Source: Fervidifonticultor_A sp037443565
GTDB lineage: Bacteria > Sysuimicrobiota > Sysuimicrobiia > Sysuimicrobiales > Humicultoraceae
Assembly (NCBI GenBank): GCA_037443565.1
Contig: JBBIOB010000005.1
Span: 1-64,000, forward strand
Length of the DNA stretch: 64,000 bases
Direction of reading: 5' to 3'
Position 1 is the stretch's first letter. Each line of letters begins with the position of its first letter. Position numbers and translations under genes: made by a program. The notes below the pieces were generated by a model, which worked only from the letters and a program-made list of their open reading frames with translations, made no database searches and was not told the origin of the DNA. This document shows positions 16,840 through 26,223 of the stretch, one piece after another.

Positions 16840-18582
16840 CTATAGATCTTCTCTCGGCAGGATCTCCCGTCCCGCCATGACGTCCCACAGCCCCCGATAG
16901 GTCAACCGCACATAGGGGAGGGAGTCGAATCCCAGGAACAGCAGCGTGTAGCTGATGTCGTGGTGCGCGTATCCCCGCTCCCGGAGCAGGCCGGTGAGGC
17001 GCTCGACCGCGGCGGCCACCGCGTCCAGCGGCAGGGGCGACATCAACCCGCCCAGCGGCAGCGCGAGCTCGAAGACCACTTGCCCGCCCTCCGCCAGCAC
17101 GACGCCGCCCCCGAGGTCGAGGGCGCGTGATGCCGCAACGGCCATGTCGTGGGGATCCTGCCCGATGACGTACACGCCGCCGGCGGTGGAATACGTGGAG
17201 GCCAGGCCCTCCACCGTGCGCGCGAATCCGGACAGCAGCGCGCGGCAGCGCCAGCGCCCGCCGTAGTCGAGCAGCACCAGGCGCTGCATGCCACCGGGCA
17301 CGCCGGCCGCAATGTCCACATCGTGCCGCACCGTGATGACCGCGTTCTCGAGGTGCATCGCCGGCGTCGGGGATGGCAGCCCGTCCAGGGAGAACACCGA
17401 TGCATTGGGCCGCCAGGCACCCGCGGCGACCGGCCGCAGCCACGCGTCCCAGGGGAGATCCGGGAACTCCGCCACGAGCCGGCCGTCCTGCGCCGCGATC
17501 CGACCGCCGACGATGACCGTCCGCGGGCGCGGCCGGCCCACGTCCTCGAGCAGCAGGATGTCCGCCCGACGGCCCGGCGCCAGGCCTCCAAGTTCCTCGT
17601 CGAGGCCGTAGTACATCGCCGGGTTCACCGTGACCATCTGATAGGCCGCCACGGGATCCACGCCGGTGCTCAGCGCCACCCCGATAAGGTGGTCCATATA
17701 CCCTTGATCGCGGATAAACGGCGCGGTCGGCGCGTCCGGCGTCAGCATCAGCCGGCCGGAATACGCGCGGGCTCCGGTGGCGATCGCTGCCAGCGCCGGC
17801 AGATCCGGCCGCAGCGAGCCGTGGCGCAGCATGACGTATAGTCCGGCGCGTAACCGGTCCAGCGCTTCCTCGGCGGTGATCGCCTCATGGTCCGACGAGA
17901 CCCCGGCGGCGGCCAGTACCTGCACGCGATCCGCCGAGACGCCCGGCGCGTGTCCCTCGACGCGCCGGCCCGCGGCCAGTCCGCGCGCGATGCGCGCCAG
18001 CAGCGTCGCATCGCCCCTGCAGACCAGCGGCCAGCGGGTCAGCTCGCCGACGGTGCGAATCTCCTCCATCCGCAGCAGGTCGTCCAACCGGCCGTCATCC
18101 AGCAGCCACTCGTCGTGGGGGTTGTGGGACTGGCCGTGGAGGCGGAGGAACCAGAAGAACCGCACCGGCAGCGCGCTCAAGCGGGCAAGGATCTCGGGGG
18201 TGCGTCCAGGATCGGCGAGATACAGGTAGGGGAGCGTGTCGGCCACCACGGTCGTCGTGCCCAGCGGGAGCACCGCCCGCGCCAGCGCATCCGGGGTGAA
18301 CATCGCCTGTGGATGGGCGTGGGGGTCGATGTATCCGGGCACGGCCACCAGGCCGCGGCCGTCAACGGTGATCGTTGAGGGTCCGGGCTCCAGCGTCCGG
18401 GGACCGACGTAGGCAATCCGCCCGGCTGCGACGGCGATCGAGCCCTGGAGGCGTTCGCCGGAGTAGACGTTGAGGAGCTCACCGCCATGAATCAGGAGGT
18501 CGGGCGGGACCTCGCCCCGCGCAACCGCGATCAGCCTGCCGACGTCGCCGAGGGTGCGGAACGTGCGTCTCACGGCGCCCAT
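16840..18582 (-). CDS. ade: Adenine deaminase (AdeC type)
   Basis: Converts adenine to hypoxanthine. The 580-residue metallo-amidohydrolase has the N-terminal beta sandwich, then PGYIDPHAHPQAMFTP with metal ligands, the AdeC-typical EGHAPGVSADRVQVLAAAGVSSDHEAITAEEAL and the MLRHGS segment, the TPDAP aspartate, and an extended C-terminal domain (LGGLMSPLPLDAV..LRERGYAHHDISYTLLFLG) that is specific to bacterial adenine deaminases. The frame is open far upstream (to 19674), but that part is antisense to the next gene. ATG 18582 gives the normal length, and the 75-bp gap to the divergent gene would hold both promoters. Confidence 0.9.
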   Translation of the reverse strand: MGAVRRTFRTLGDVGRLIAVARGEVPPDLLIHGGELLNVYSGERLQGSIAVAAGRIAYVGPRTLEPGPSTITVDGRGLVAVPGYIDPHAHPQAMFTPDALARAVLPLGTTTVVADTLPYLYLADPGRTPEILARLSALPVRFFWFLRLHGQSHNPHDEWLLDDGRLDDLLRMEEIRTVGELTRWPLVCRGDATLLARIARGLAAGRRVEGHAPGVSADRVQVLAAAGVSSDHEAITAEEALDRLRAGLYVMLRHGSLRPDLPALAAIATGARAYSGRLMLTPDAPTAPFIRDQGYMDHLIGVALSTGVDPVAAYQMVTVNPAMYYGLDEELGGLAPGRRADILLLEDVGRPRPRTVIVGGRIAAQDGRLVAEFPDLPWDAWLRPVAAGAWRPNASVFSLDGLPSPTPAMHLENAVITVRHDVDIAAGVPGGMQRLVLLDYGGRWRCRALLSGFARTVEGLASTYSTAGGVYVIGQDPHDMAVAASRALDLGGGVVLAEGGQVVFELALPLGGLMSPLPLDAVAAAVERLTGLLRERGYAHHDISYTLLFLGFDSLPYVRLTYRGLWDVMAGREILPREDL

Positions 18583-18657
18583 TGTACCACCCGGCAGGAA
18601 CGCCGGCGTCGGGCCCGCAAAGGATACGCGAAGCCGTGTGGAAGGAGGTGATAGCCC

Positions 18658-19314
18658 GTGGAACTCCAATTCTTCGGCCACTCGATGTTCGCGCTCTCCA
18701 GCGGAGGCACGACGATCGTGATCGATCCCTGGAACGCCGATCTCGGGTATCCTGCGCCCAACGTGGCGCCCGATGCGATCGTGGTCAGCCACGAGCATTT
18801 CGACCACAGCAATGTCCAGCTGTGTCAGGGATCGCCCAGCGTGGTCCGCTGCCTGGCCGATGAAGGCAAGGCTTGGGCCCCCGTGGACACGCAGGTCGGC
18901 CCGGTGCGCATCACCGGTGTGGCCTCGTATCACGACACCGAGCAGGGTGCGGCTCGCGGCAAGAACACCATCACGATCTACGAGGTCGAAGGCCTGCGCC
19001 TTGTGCACCTCGGGGATCTCGGTCACGTGCTCACCGACGAGCAGAAGCGCGCCATCGGGCACGTGGACGTGCTCATGATCCCGGTCGGCGGGCACTTCAC
19101 GATCGGGCCCGCGGAGGCCGACCGGGTCATCGAGCAACTGAAGCCCCGGGTCGTCATCCCGATGCACTTCAAGACCGAGGTCAACGCCTCGTGGCCGATC
19201 GGGACCCTCGCCGACTACCTCAAGGGGAAGACCGGCGTCAGGGGGGTGGGCCCGGTCCTGACCATCACCGCCGCCTCGTTGCCCCAGTCTCGGGAGATCT
19301 GGCCGATGGATTGA
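18658..19314 (+). CDS. Metal-dependent hydrolase, UPF0173-type metallo-beta-lactamase fold
   Basis: The 218-residue metallo-beta-lactamase fold protein carries VVSHEHFDHSN (the HxHxDH zinc motif), GDLGHV (bridging Asp) and VIPMHFKTE (C-terminal His). The compact form without extra domains matches UPF0173-type hydrolases such as TM1162-like proteins, whose substrate is unknown. It starts with GTG at 18658 behind AAGGAGGTGAT (18642-18652), a near-complete anti-Shine-Dalgarno match, suggesting strong translation. It is divergent from the adenine deaminase gene. Confidence 0.87.
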   Translation: MELQFFGHSMFALSSGGTTIVIDPWNADLGYPAPNVAPDAIVVSHEHFDHSNVQLCQGSPSVVRCLADEGKAWAPVDTQVGPVRITGVASYHDTEQGAARGKNTITIYEVEGLRLVHLGDLGHVLTDEQKRAIGHVDVLMIPVGGHFTIGPAEADRVIEQLKPRVVIPMHFKTEVNASWPIGTLADYLKGKTGVRGVGPVLTITAASLPQSREIWPMD

Positions 19315-19432
19315 CCTAGGCGGAGCATCGGGTCGAGGCCGGATAGGCCGGTCGAATCGGTGCCCTGTATGCTGAGGCTGGTTTGTGAAGACGGCGAGGG
19401 GCGAACCCCGGGCTCGCCTGCCGGGGCTCCGC

Positions 19433-19467
19433 GCTGGCTGCGCCAGCCGGCACGCAAGCGTGCCGGC
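19433..19467 (+). repeat. Tandem hairpins in the pnt leader
   Basis: GCTGGC-TGC-GCCAGC-type hairpin (19433-19447), immediately followed by a perfect 10-bp palindromic hairpin GCCGGCACGC-AA-GCGTGCCGGC (19446-19467), ending 3 nt before the AGGAGGAG ribosome site of pntAA. They could affect message stability or initiation; no T-run follows. Confidence 0.6.
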
Positions 19468-19484
19468 AACAGGAGGAGGCGTGT

Positions 19485-20645
19485 GTGAAGGTCGGGATCC
19501 CCAAGGAGATTGCAGCAGGAGAACGCAGGGTCGCCCTGGTGCCGACGGCAGTCGGGCGGCTGGCGAAGGCGGGACTGGAGGTCCTCGTTGAAGCCGGGGC
19601 CGGTGAGGCCGCCCGGTTCGCGAACAAGGAGTACGCGGAAGCCGGCGCGCGCATCGTGCCGGACGCCTCGGCATTGTATGGCCAGGCCGACGCGATTCTG
19701 AAGGTCCAGCGGCCGGCGTTCAACCCGGGCACCGGTGCGCATGAGGTGGACCTATTCCGGCCGGGCGAGACCGTGATCAGCCTGTTCGTCCCGTCCGACG
19801 ATCCCGATCTCGTGCGGCGGGCCGCCGACCGCAAGATCAGCTACTTCAGCATGGACCTGATCCCCCGCATCAGCCGCGCGCAGCCCATGGACGCGCGGTC
19901 CGCGATGAGCACACTCGCGGGCTACAAGGCGGTGCTGCTGGCGGCCGATGCCTACGACCGGTTGTTCCCCATGCTCTCGACCGCTGCCGGCACCATCGCC
20001 CCGGCCAAGGCCCTGGTGCTGGGGGTGGGGGTGGCGGGCCTGCAGGCGATCGCCACGGCCCGGCGCCTGGGCGCCATGGTCTCGGCCTTCGACGTGCGGC
20101 CCCAGGTGAAGCAAGAGGTCGAAAGCCTCGGCGCTCGGTTCTTGACCATCGACGTCGTCAGCGAGCAGGACGCCAGCGGCTACGCTCGGGGGCTCAGCGA
20201 GGAGCAGGAGCGCCGGCAGCGGGAGCAGATGACGAACTTCGTCAAAGACGCCGACATCGTCATCACCACCGCGCTGGTGCCCGGCAAGAAGGCGCCGCTG
20301 CTCATTACCGCGGACATGATCGTCCAGATGAAGCCGGGGTCGGTCATCGTGGACCTGGCCGCGGAGCAGGGCGGCAACTGCGAGTGGACGGAGGCGGGCA
20401 AGACCGTCGAACACCGCGGCATCACGATCGTCGGCCCGGTGAACATCCCGTCGGCGATGCCCGGGCTGGCGAGCCAGCTCTACGCCCGGACCATCTCCGC
20501 CTTCCTGCTGAACATGGTCAAGGACGGCGCGCTGGCGCTCAACTTCGACGATCCGATCGTACGGGAGAGCTGCGTGGTGCGCGACGGGCAGATCATGGCA
20601 GAGCAGGCTCAGGCCGTCGCGGCCGCCATTGGAGGGACGGCATAG
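19485..20645 (+). CDS. pntAA: NAD(P) transhydrogenase, alpha subunit part 1 (NAD-binding domain I)
   Basis: Cytoplasmic NAD(H)-binding component of the proton-translocating transhydrogenase, which uses the proton gradient to make NADPH from NADH. The 386-residue product starts at GTG 19485 behind AGGAGGAG. It shows the alanine dehydrogenase/PNT N-domain (VGIPKEIAAGERRVALVP), then the NAD-binding VLGVGVAGLQAIATARRLGA and the mobile-loop region ending in PVNIPSAMPGLASQLYA. Absence of membrane helices means the alpha chain is split, as in Rhodospirillum, Thermus and many Terrabacteria, and the membrane part follows as pntAB. Confidence 0.93.
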   Translation: MKVGIPKEIAAGERRVALVPTAVGRLAKAGLEVLVEAGAGEAARFANKEYAEAGARIVPDASALYGQADAILKVQRPAFNPGTGAHEVDLFRPGETVISLFVPSDDPDLVRRAADRKISYFSMDLIPRISRAQPMDARSAMSTLAGYKAVLLAADAYDRLFPMLSTAAGTIAPAKALVLGVGVAGLQAIATARRLGAMVSAFDVRPQVKQEVESLGARFLTIDVVSEQDASGYARGLSEEQERRQREQMTNFVKDADIVITTALVPGKKAPLLITADMIVQMKPGSVIVDLAAEQGGNCEWTEAGKTVEHRGITIVGPVNIPSAMPGLASQLYARTISAFLLNMVKDGALALNFDDPIVRESCVVRDGQIMAEQAQAVAAAIGGTA

Positions 20646-20648
20646 CCC

Positions 20649-20963
20649 ATGTCTGCGGAACTCCTCTTTGCGGTCTACATCTTCGTGCTGGCGATCTTTG
20701 TCGGGTTCGAGGTCATCAGCAAGGTGCCGAAGCTGCTGCACACGCCGCTGATGTCGGGGTCGAACGCGATCTCGGGCATCACGATCATCGGCGCCCTGGT
20801 GATTGCCGGGCACGTGGGTGATCCCCTGCGGAGCATCATCGGCCTGTTCGCGGTGATCTTCGGCACCATCAACGTCGTGGGCGGGTTCCTGGTCACCGAC
20901 CGCATGCTTCAGATGTTCAGGCGCAAGCCGGCCGGTCAGGATGAGGGGAAGGGCGCATCATGA
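20649..20963 (+). CDS. pntAB: NAD(P) transhydrogenase, alpha subunit part 2 (membrane domain)
   Basis: The 104-residue integral membrane component (domain IIa) has three to four hydrophobic helices: FAVYIFVLAIFVGFEVI, AISGITIIGALVIAG and IIGLFAVIFGTINVVGGFLV, with the conserved VPKLLHTPLMSGSNAISGI loop. The C-terminus is polar. It starts 3 nt after pntAA and overlaps pntB by 4 nt (ATGA). Together with pntB it forms the proton channel of the transhydrogenase. Confidence 0.92.
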   Translation: MSAELLFAVYIFVLAIFVGFEVISKVPKLLHTPLMSGSNAISGITIIGALVIAGHVGDPLRSIIGLFAVIFGTINVVGGFLVTDRMLQMFRRKPAGQDEGKGAS

Positions 20964-22357
20964 GCCACATCATCAGCGAACTGGCCTATCTGGTCGCCGG
21001 TGCCTGTTTCATCGTGGGCCTGAAGTGGTTGAGTTCTCCCAAGACGGCGCGTTCCGGCAACATCCTCGCCGCGGTCGGCATGCTCATCGCCATCGTGGCG
21101 ACGCTCGCCCTGCGCGAGATCCTGAGCTTCGTGTACATCCTGGCCGGCGTGGTGATCGGCACCGGCATCGGCGCGGTGGCCGCCCTCAAGGTGCAGATGA
21201 CCGCCATGCCGCAGATGGTCGCGATCTTCAATGGGTTCGGCGGCGGCGCCTCGGCCCTCGTGGCCTGGGCCGAGTACGTTCGGATGACGCCCGGCACCTT
21301 CCCGATCGACCTTCCCGTCAGCATCATCGCGACCGTGATCATCGGCGCTGTGACTTTCTCGGGCTCGATGGTCGCATTTGCGAAACTCCAAGAGCTCATC
21401 TCCGGTCGGCCCATGACCTACCCCTTCCAGCAGGTCGGGAATGGCCTGCTCGGCCTGGTCATCGTGGGCCTGAGCATCTACCTGATCGTCGGCGCCCTCT
21501 CCCAGGGTCCGGTGATGGGGTTGTTCCTGGCCGTGATGGCCCTGGCGCTTGTGCTCGGCGTGGTGTTCGTCCTGCCTATCGGCGGCGCGGACATGCCGGT
21601 GGTCATCTCGCTGTTGAACGCGTTCTCCGGCCTAGCGGCCGCCGCGGCCGGGTTCGTCTTGAACAACCACGTCCTGATCGTCAGCGGCTCGCTGGTGGGC
21701 TCGTCGGGCATCATCCTGACGCGCATCATGTGCTGGGCGATGAACCGCTCGCTGTCCAACGTCCTCTTCAGTGCGTTCGGCTCGGTGGTGGCTGCGCCCG
21801 GGACCGCGCCCGGCGCCGCGGGGCGCGCGGCCAAGGCCGTGACGGCCGACGAGGTCGCCACGCTGCTCGCCTACGCCAACTCCGTCATCGTCGCGCCCGG
21901 TTACGGCCTGGCGGTCTCGCGGGCCCAGAACGAGGTGCGCGACATGGCCAGGATGCTGGAGGCCCGGGGCGTCGAGGTGAAGTACGCCATCCATCCGGTG
22001 GCCGGCCGGATGCCGGGCCACATGAACGTGCTCCTCGCCGAGGCCGACATCCCCTACGACAAGCTCCTGGACATGGACCAGATCAACCCCGAGTTCCCGA
22101 ACGCGGACGTCGCGGTCGTCCTGGGCGCCAACGACGTGGTCAATCCGGCGGCGCGGTACGACACCGCGAGCCCGCTGTACGGGATGCCGATCCTCGACGT
22201 GGACAAGGCCAAGCACGTGATTGTCATCAAGCGCAGCCTCAACCCGGGGTTCGCCGGCGTGGACAACGAGTTGTTCTACCTGGACAACACGCGGATGTTC
22301 TTCGCCGACGGCAAGAAGGCGCTCGTCAGCATCATGGAGGAGCTGAAGAACGTCTGA
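20960..22357 (+). CDS. pntB: NAD(P) transhydrogenase, beta subunit
   Basis: The 465-residue product has about eight or nine N-terminal membrane helices (domain IIb), followed by the NADP-binding domain III from about residue 290: VIVAPGYGLAVSRAQNEVRDM, HPVAGRMPGHMNVLLAEADIPYD, VLGANDVVNPAARYD and KRSLNPGFAGVDNELFY. All are standard for PntB. ATGA overlap with pntAB. This is the last gene of the operon; a possible hairpin follows before the convergent pepA gene. Confidence 0.94.
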   Translation: MSHIISELAYLVAGACFIVGLKWLSSPKTARSGNILAAVGMLIAIVATLALREILSFVYILAGVVIGTGIGAVAALKVQMTAMPQMVAIFNGFGGGASALVAWAEYVRMTPGTFPIDLPVSIIATVIIGAVTFSGSMVAFAKLQELISGRPMTYPFQQVGNGLLGLVIVGLSIYLIVGALSQGPVMGLFLAVMALALVLGVVFVLPIGGADMPVVISLLNAFSGLAAAAAGFVLNNHVLIVSGSLVGSSGIILTRIMCWAMNRSLSNVLFSAFGSVVAAPGTAPGAAGRAAKAVTADEVATLLAYANSVIVAPGYGLAVSRAQNEVRDMARMLEARGVEVKYAIHPVAGRMPGHMNVLLAEADIPYDKLLDMDQINPEFPNADVAVVLGANDVVNPAARYDTASPLYGMPILDVDKAKHVIVIKRSLNPGFAGVDNELFYLDNTRMFFADGKKALVSIMEELKNV

Positions 22358-22384
22358 GCCGGCCGGAGCCTAACTCCTGCCGGC
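22358..22384. terminator. Possible bidirectional hairpin between pntB and pepA
   Basis: GCCGGC-C-GGAG pairs with CTCC-T-GCCGGC (one mismatch) around a short loop, right after the pntB stop and spanning the pepA stop. There is no strong T-run on either side. Confidence 0.4.
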
Positions 22385-23857
22385 CAGGTACTCCAGCAGC
22401 GTCCGCACCCCGAAGCCCGACGCGCCCTTGGGCTGGCAGGCGTTCGTGCCCTCATCCCGGTCGAAGTACGCCACCGGCGCGATGTCGAGATGGGCCCACG
22501 GCACGCCGCCGGTGAACTCGCGGATGAAGATGGCGCCCTTCTGCGCACCGCCGGGTCGGCTTCCGGAGTTCTTGATGTCCGCGATGTCGCTGCGCATCGC
22601 CTGACGGTACTCCTCGTACAGCGGCAGCGGCACCAGGCGTTCGCCGGCGCGCGCCCCAGCCGTCACCAGACGGTCGACGAGCGGCTGATCGGATCCCATG
22701 ATAGCCGCGGCGTACGGGCCGACTGCGATGCTCGCGGCGCCGGTCAGCGTGGCCAGGTCGACGATCTCATCGGGCTTGTCCGCGGCCAGGTGGGCCACGA
22801 TGTCCGCCAGGACCAGGCGGCCTTCGGCGTCGGTGCTGGTGATCTCGATGGTGGTGCCGTTGACCGCGGTCAGGACATCGCCGGGGCGCATCGCCCTGCT
22901 GCCCACGGCGTTTTCCACGGCCCCGATCGCGGCCACCGCCCGGACCGGCGGTTGGAGCAGCGGCAGCGCGCGCATCACGGCCAGAACGGCCGCGGCGCCC
23001 GCCATGTCCGTCTTCATCGTGGCCATCCCGTCGGGCGGCTTGATGTCGACCCCACCGGTGTCGAACGTCACGCCCTTGCCGGCCAGCGCCACGGTCCGGC
23101 GCGGTCGGGTCGGGGCGTAGTCGATCAGGATGACCCGCGGCGTGTGCGCGCTGGCCGCGCCGACGGCCAGGATCACCTCCATGCCCCGCTTCTTGAGATC
23201 CTGGGGACCCAGGACTGTCACTTTGAGCTTGGTCCCTCGGGTCACGCGACGCGCTTCAGCCGCCAGGGCGTCAGGCGTGAGGACGTTCGGCGGTTCGTTG
23301 ACCAGGTCGCGCGCGTAGTTGACGGCTTCAGCGATGACCTGTCCCCGCCGGCGGCCGGCCTCGACCGCCGCGGCCTCGGCGCGGTTGGCGGCCAGCAGGT
23401 CAACGTCGAGGGTGTGGCTCCGCTCCTTGCGGTACTTGCCGAACGCGTACGTGCCAAGCAGCACCCCTTCGGTCCGCACCGCGGCGATCTCGGCGGGCTC
23501 CATGTTCGGACCCTGCAGCGGCGGGAACGCCAGGCGGCTGAGCCGGCGCTCGTGCGCGGCCCTCGCGGTGGCCGCCGCCGCCAGACGGTGGCGGTCCAGC
23601 GAGACCCGGTTGCGGTCGCCAAGCCCGACGACGGCGATCCGGCCGGCAGGGAGGCGGCCGAGCGTGTGCATCATGAACACCTTGCCGAACTCCCCGTTGA
23701 ACCGCTCCTCGTGGAGCGTCCTGGCCAGCAGCCCGCCGAGGTGCTGGTCGATCTTGGCGGCGAGTCCTTCCAGCCGGCCGGGCGCGGAGAAGACGCTGAC
23801 GGCCAGCACGTCACAGCGATGGGCGATCGGATCGGCAACGGTTACGCGGACGGTCAC
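22370..23857 (-). CDS. pepA: Leucyl aminopeptidase (M17)
   Basis: Dizinc cytosolic aminopeptidase that removes N-terminal residues from peptides. The 495-residue product contains the M17 motifs: GKGVTFDTGGVDIKPPDGMATMKTDMAGAAAV with the metal ligands and active lysine, and STDAEGRLVLADI carrying the catalytic arginine and the family signature. The N-terminal third is the macro-like domain. It starts at GTG 23857 with GAGGAGG upstream. The next gene upstream, an ornithine cyclodeaminase-like gene, lies in the same direction 38 bp away and may be cotranscribed. Confidence 0.93.
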   Translation of the reverse strand: MTVRVTVADPIAHRCDVLAVSVFSAPGRLEGLAAKIDQHLGGLLARTLHEERFNGEFGKVFMMHTLGRLPAGRIAVVGLGDRNRVSLDRHRLAAAATARAAHERRLSRLAFPPLQGPNMEPAEIAAVRTEGVLLGTYAFGKYRKERSHTLDVDLLAANRAEAAAVEAGRRRGQVIAEAVNYARDLVNEPPNVLTPDALAAEARRVTRGTKLKVTVLGPQDLKKRGMEVILAVGAASAHTPRVILIDYAPTRPRRTVALAGKGVTFDTGGVDIKPPDGMATMKTDMAGAAAVLAVMRALPLLQPPVRAVAAIGAVENAVGSRAMRPGDVLTAVNGTTIEITSTDAEGRLVLADIVAHLAADKPDEIVDLATLTGAASIAVGPYAAAIMGSDQPLVDRLVTAGARAGERLVPLPLYEEYRQAMRSDIADIKNSGSRPGGAQKGAIFIREFTGGVPWAHLDIAPVAYFDRDEGTNACQPKGASGFGVRTLLEYLAGRS

Positions 23858-23895
23858 TGGACGTCCTCCTCGACGTGAGATGGCATGCGGTTCTG

Positions 23896-24873
23896 CTAGC
23901 GGATCCTGGCGGCGCCGGTCGAGAGCGGGATCTGCTGTCCCACACCCGCCGCCGCGGCCCGGCGGTACAACAGGTCCAGGGTCACCACGTCCTCCATGGC
24001 GATCCCCTGAGACTCAAACAAGGTGATCTCGTCCCTGCGCGTGCGGCCCGGGGCAGTCCCGGCCACGATCGCGCCGAGCTCCATCACGCCCTCCCACAGC
24101 GAACCGTCGGGCTGGGCGGCCGCAATGAGATCGCCGCACTCGAGGCGGGCCTGCTGGAGGGAGTCGACAGCGATCACGTCGCTGCGTCGGATGGCCTCGA
24201 CGTCAAGCTCCTGCCGCGCCGCTGCGTTCGACCCGATGGCGTTGACGTGCATGCCGGGTCGGAGCCAGGCTCCGCGGAGTACCGGCTCGCGGGCGCTGGT
24301 CGCCGTCACGACGATGTCGGCGTCGGTCACCGCGGCCTCGGCGGTCTCGACGGCGACGACCTCCGTGCCCAGCTCACCGACCATCTCTTCGGCAAAGGCT
24401 TCGCGGCGTTCAGGCGTGCGGGAGTACACCTTGACCAGAGCCACCGGCCGCACACGGGCGATGGCCTGCACCTGGCTTCGCGCCTGCCAGCCGCAGCCGA
24501 TGACGCCGAGCGCGCCGGCGTCGGCGCGGGCCAGGTATCTCGTGGCCACCCCGCTGGCCGCGCCGGTCCGCATCTGTCCGAGTAGGTCGGCCTCGACGAT
24601 GGCCGCGGCCTCGCCGTCCTCGATCCGGTAGAGAATCGCCAGGAAGCGCGCCCCCCCGGCGGTCGTCGCATACGCCTTGACGCCCATCACCCCGATGTCG
24701 GGCACGGCCGCGTGCATCACGTGCAGCGTTGCCGCAGGAACCGATGCCCTGCTCCGCGGTCGGTTGACCGCGCGTCCCTCGCCGAGCGATCGGAACCCGG
24801 CCTCGACCGCGGCCAGCACATCGTCCATCGTCAGCAGCGCGGCGACGTCGTCCTCCCGGAGCAAGAGCGCCAT
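23896..24873 (-). CDS. Ornithine cyclodeaminase / mu-crystallin family protein
   Basis: The 325-residue NAD(P)-dependent enzyme has the OCD fold: N-terminal VLAAVEAGFRSLGEG, then RSRASVPAATLHVMHAAVPD..GVKAYAT, and the Rossmann motif GVIGCGWQARSQVQAIA with KVYSRTPERREAFAEEM. Members include ornithine cyclodeaminase, archaeal alanine dehydrogenase, ketimine reductases and lysine cyclodeaminase; the substrate cannot be told from sequence alone. It sits upstream of pepA and divergent from an M20 amidohydrolase, which suggests amino-acid salvage. Confidence 0.87.
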   Translation of the reverse strand: MALLLREDDVAALLTMDDVLAAVEAGFRSLGEGRAVNRPRSRASVPAATLHVMHAAVPDIGVMGVKAYATTAGGARFLAILYRIEDGEAAAIVEADLLGQMRTGAASGVATRYLARADAGALGVIGCGWQARSQVQAIARVRPVALVKVYSRTPERREAFAEEMVGELGTEVVAVETAEAAVTDADIVVTATSAREPVLRGAWLRPGMHVNAIGSNAAARQELDVEAIRRSDVIAVDSLQQARLECGDLIAAAQPDGSLWEGVMELGAIVAGTAPGRTRRDEITLFESQGIAMEDVVTLDLLYRRAAAAGVGQQIPLSTGAARIR

Positions 24874-25024
24874 CGAATCCCCAAAACGCCAGGCTATCAG
24901 AGGTATACCTGAGGAACGAAGATCGGTTCAATGGTGGTGAATGTTCCCCAACTTGATCAGGGCTTCCTCCACGCCAGCCGCAGGGAAGGCGTCTGGATCA
25001 GAGAAACCCAGTGGGAGGGCACCG

Positions 25025-26209
25025 ATGATCGAACACCTGTTCGCTATCTTGGAGTCTCAACAGAGTTCGCTGGCAGACATCAGGAGGGACGTCCACGCCC
25101 ATCCAGAGCTGGCATTTGCCGAAACCCGGACGGCAGGGATCGTGGCGGAGCGTCTCGACCGGGCAGGGCTCGACGTACAGATCGGGGTGGCGCAGACCGG
25201 GGTCGTGGGTATCCTCCGGGGTGACAGGCCCGGTCGAACGGTGCTGATCCGGGCAGATATCGATGCGCTTCCCATCCAGGAAGCCAACGACGTGACGTAC
25301 AGGAGCACGGTCCCAGGGGTGATGCATGCGTGCGGGCACGACGGCCACACGGCGGTCGCCCTCGTGGTCGCCGAGGCACTCGCCGGGATGCGCTCGCAGC
25401 TTTCCGGCGCGCTGGTCTTCGCGTTTCAACCCGCCGAAGAGATCGCAGCCGGGGCTCGTCCGATGATCGACGCGGGCGTCATGGACAATCCCAAGGTCGA
25501 CGCGGTGGTGGGCCTGCACCTGTGGAACGACCTCCCGGCCGGTGTGGTGGCGATGCGGCCCGGCCCGGCCTTCGCTTCTATGGATGAACTCATCATTCGC
25601 ATCGAGGGTCGGGGCGGGCACGGGGCGATCACACACCAGAGCGCGGATCCCATCGTCGCCGCGGCGCAGGTCATCACCGCTCTCCAGACCGTTGTGAGCC
25701 GCGAGACGGCGCCTTTCGACACGGTGGTCGTAACCGTCGGGACCGTCTGGGGCGGCAGCGCGTTCAACATCATCCCCGACCACGTCGAGATGCGGGGAAC
25801 CGTGCGGGCGTTCACCGAGGAACTGCGCCTCCGAACATTGCGACGGATCGAAGAGATCGTGACCGGAGTCGCCAGCGCCATGCGCACGAAGGCCGCGGTG
25901 ACCGTGCGGCATGGATGTCCTCCGGTGGTCAACGATCCGAGTGTGACCCGGGTTGTTCGGGAGGTCGCGGAGCTGGCGGTGGGGCCCGGGCGCGTGTGGG
26001 AGATGGCCCCCACGACGGGCAGCGACGACATGGCCTGCTTCCTCGATCGCGCCCCCGGGTGCTACTTTGTCGTCGGTTCGCAGAACACGGCCCTAGGGCT
26101 CGACAGTCCGCACCACAACGCGCGCTTTGACTTCGACGAAGGCGCGCTGCTCGTTGCCGCCAGGGTCTTGGGGGGCGCTGCCCTGAGGCTGCTCGAGCCG
26201 CGCGCGTGA
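25025..26209 (+). CDS. M20D-family amidohydrolase (N-acyl amino acid / hippurate hydrolase type)
   Basis: The 394-residue metallopeptidase-like enzyme begins MIEHLFAILESQ..IRRDVHAHPELAFAETRTAGIVAE, typical of the M20D subfamily. HACGHDGHTAVAL holds metal ligands including the conserved cysteine, FQPAEEIAAGARPMID supplies the catalytic glutamates, and the dimerisation domain carries GRGGHGAITHQSADPIVAAAQVITALQ. Likely substrates are N-acyl amino acids or similar amides. ATG 25025 follows GGGAGGG; an upstream in-frame start at 24941 lacks a ribosome site and adds a non-family leader. Confidence 0.9.
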   Translation: MIEHLFAILESQQSSLADIRRDVHAHPELAFAETRTAGIVAERLDRAGLDVQIGVAQTGVVGILRGDRPGRTVLIRADIDALPIQEANDVTYRSTVPGVMHACGHDGHTAVALVVAEALAGMRSQLSGALVFAFQPAEEIAAGARPMIDAGVMDNPKVDAVVGLHLWNDLPAGVVAMRPGPAFASMDELIIRIEGRGGHGAITHQSADPIVAAAQVITALQTVVSRETAPFDTVVVTVGTVWGGSAFNIIPDHVEMRGTVRAFTEELRLRTLRRIEEIVTGVASAMRTKAAVTVRHGCPPVVNDPSVTRVVREVAELAVGPGRVWEMAPTTGSDDMACFLDRAPGCYFVVGSQNTALGLDSPHHNARFDFDEGALLVAARVLGGAALRLLEPRA

Positions 26210-26223
26210 CGAGGGTGAGAGCG

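Noticed and set aside
18583..19674. N-terminal extension of the adenine deaminase frame
   Set aside because: It is antisense to the hydrolase gene on the plus strand and has no family match.
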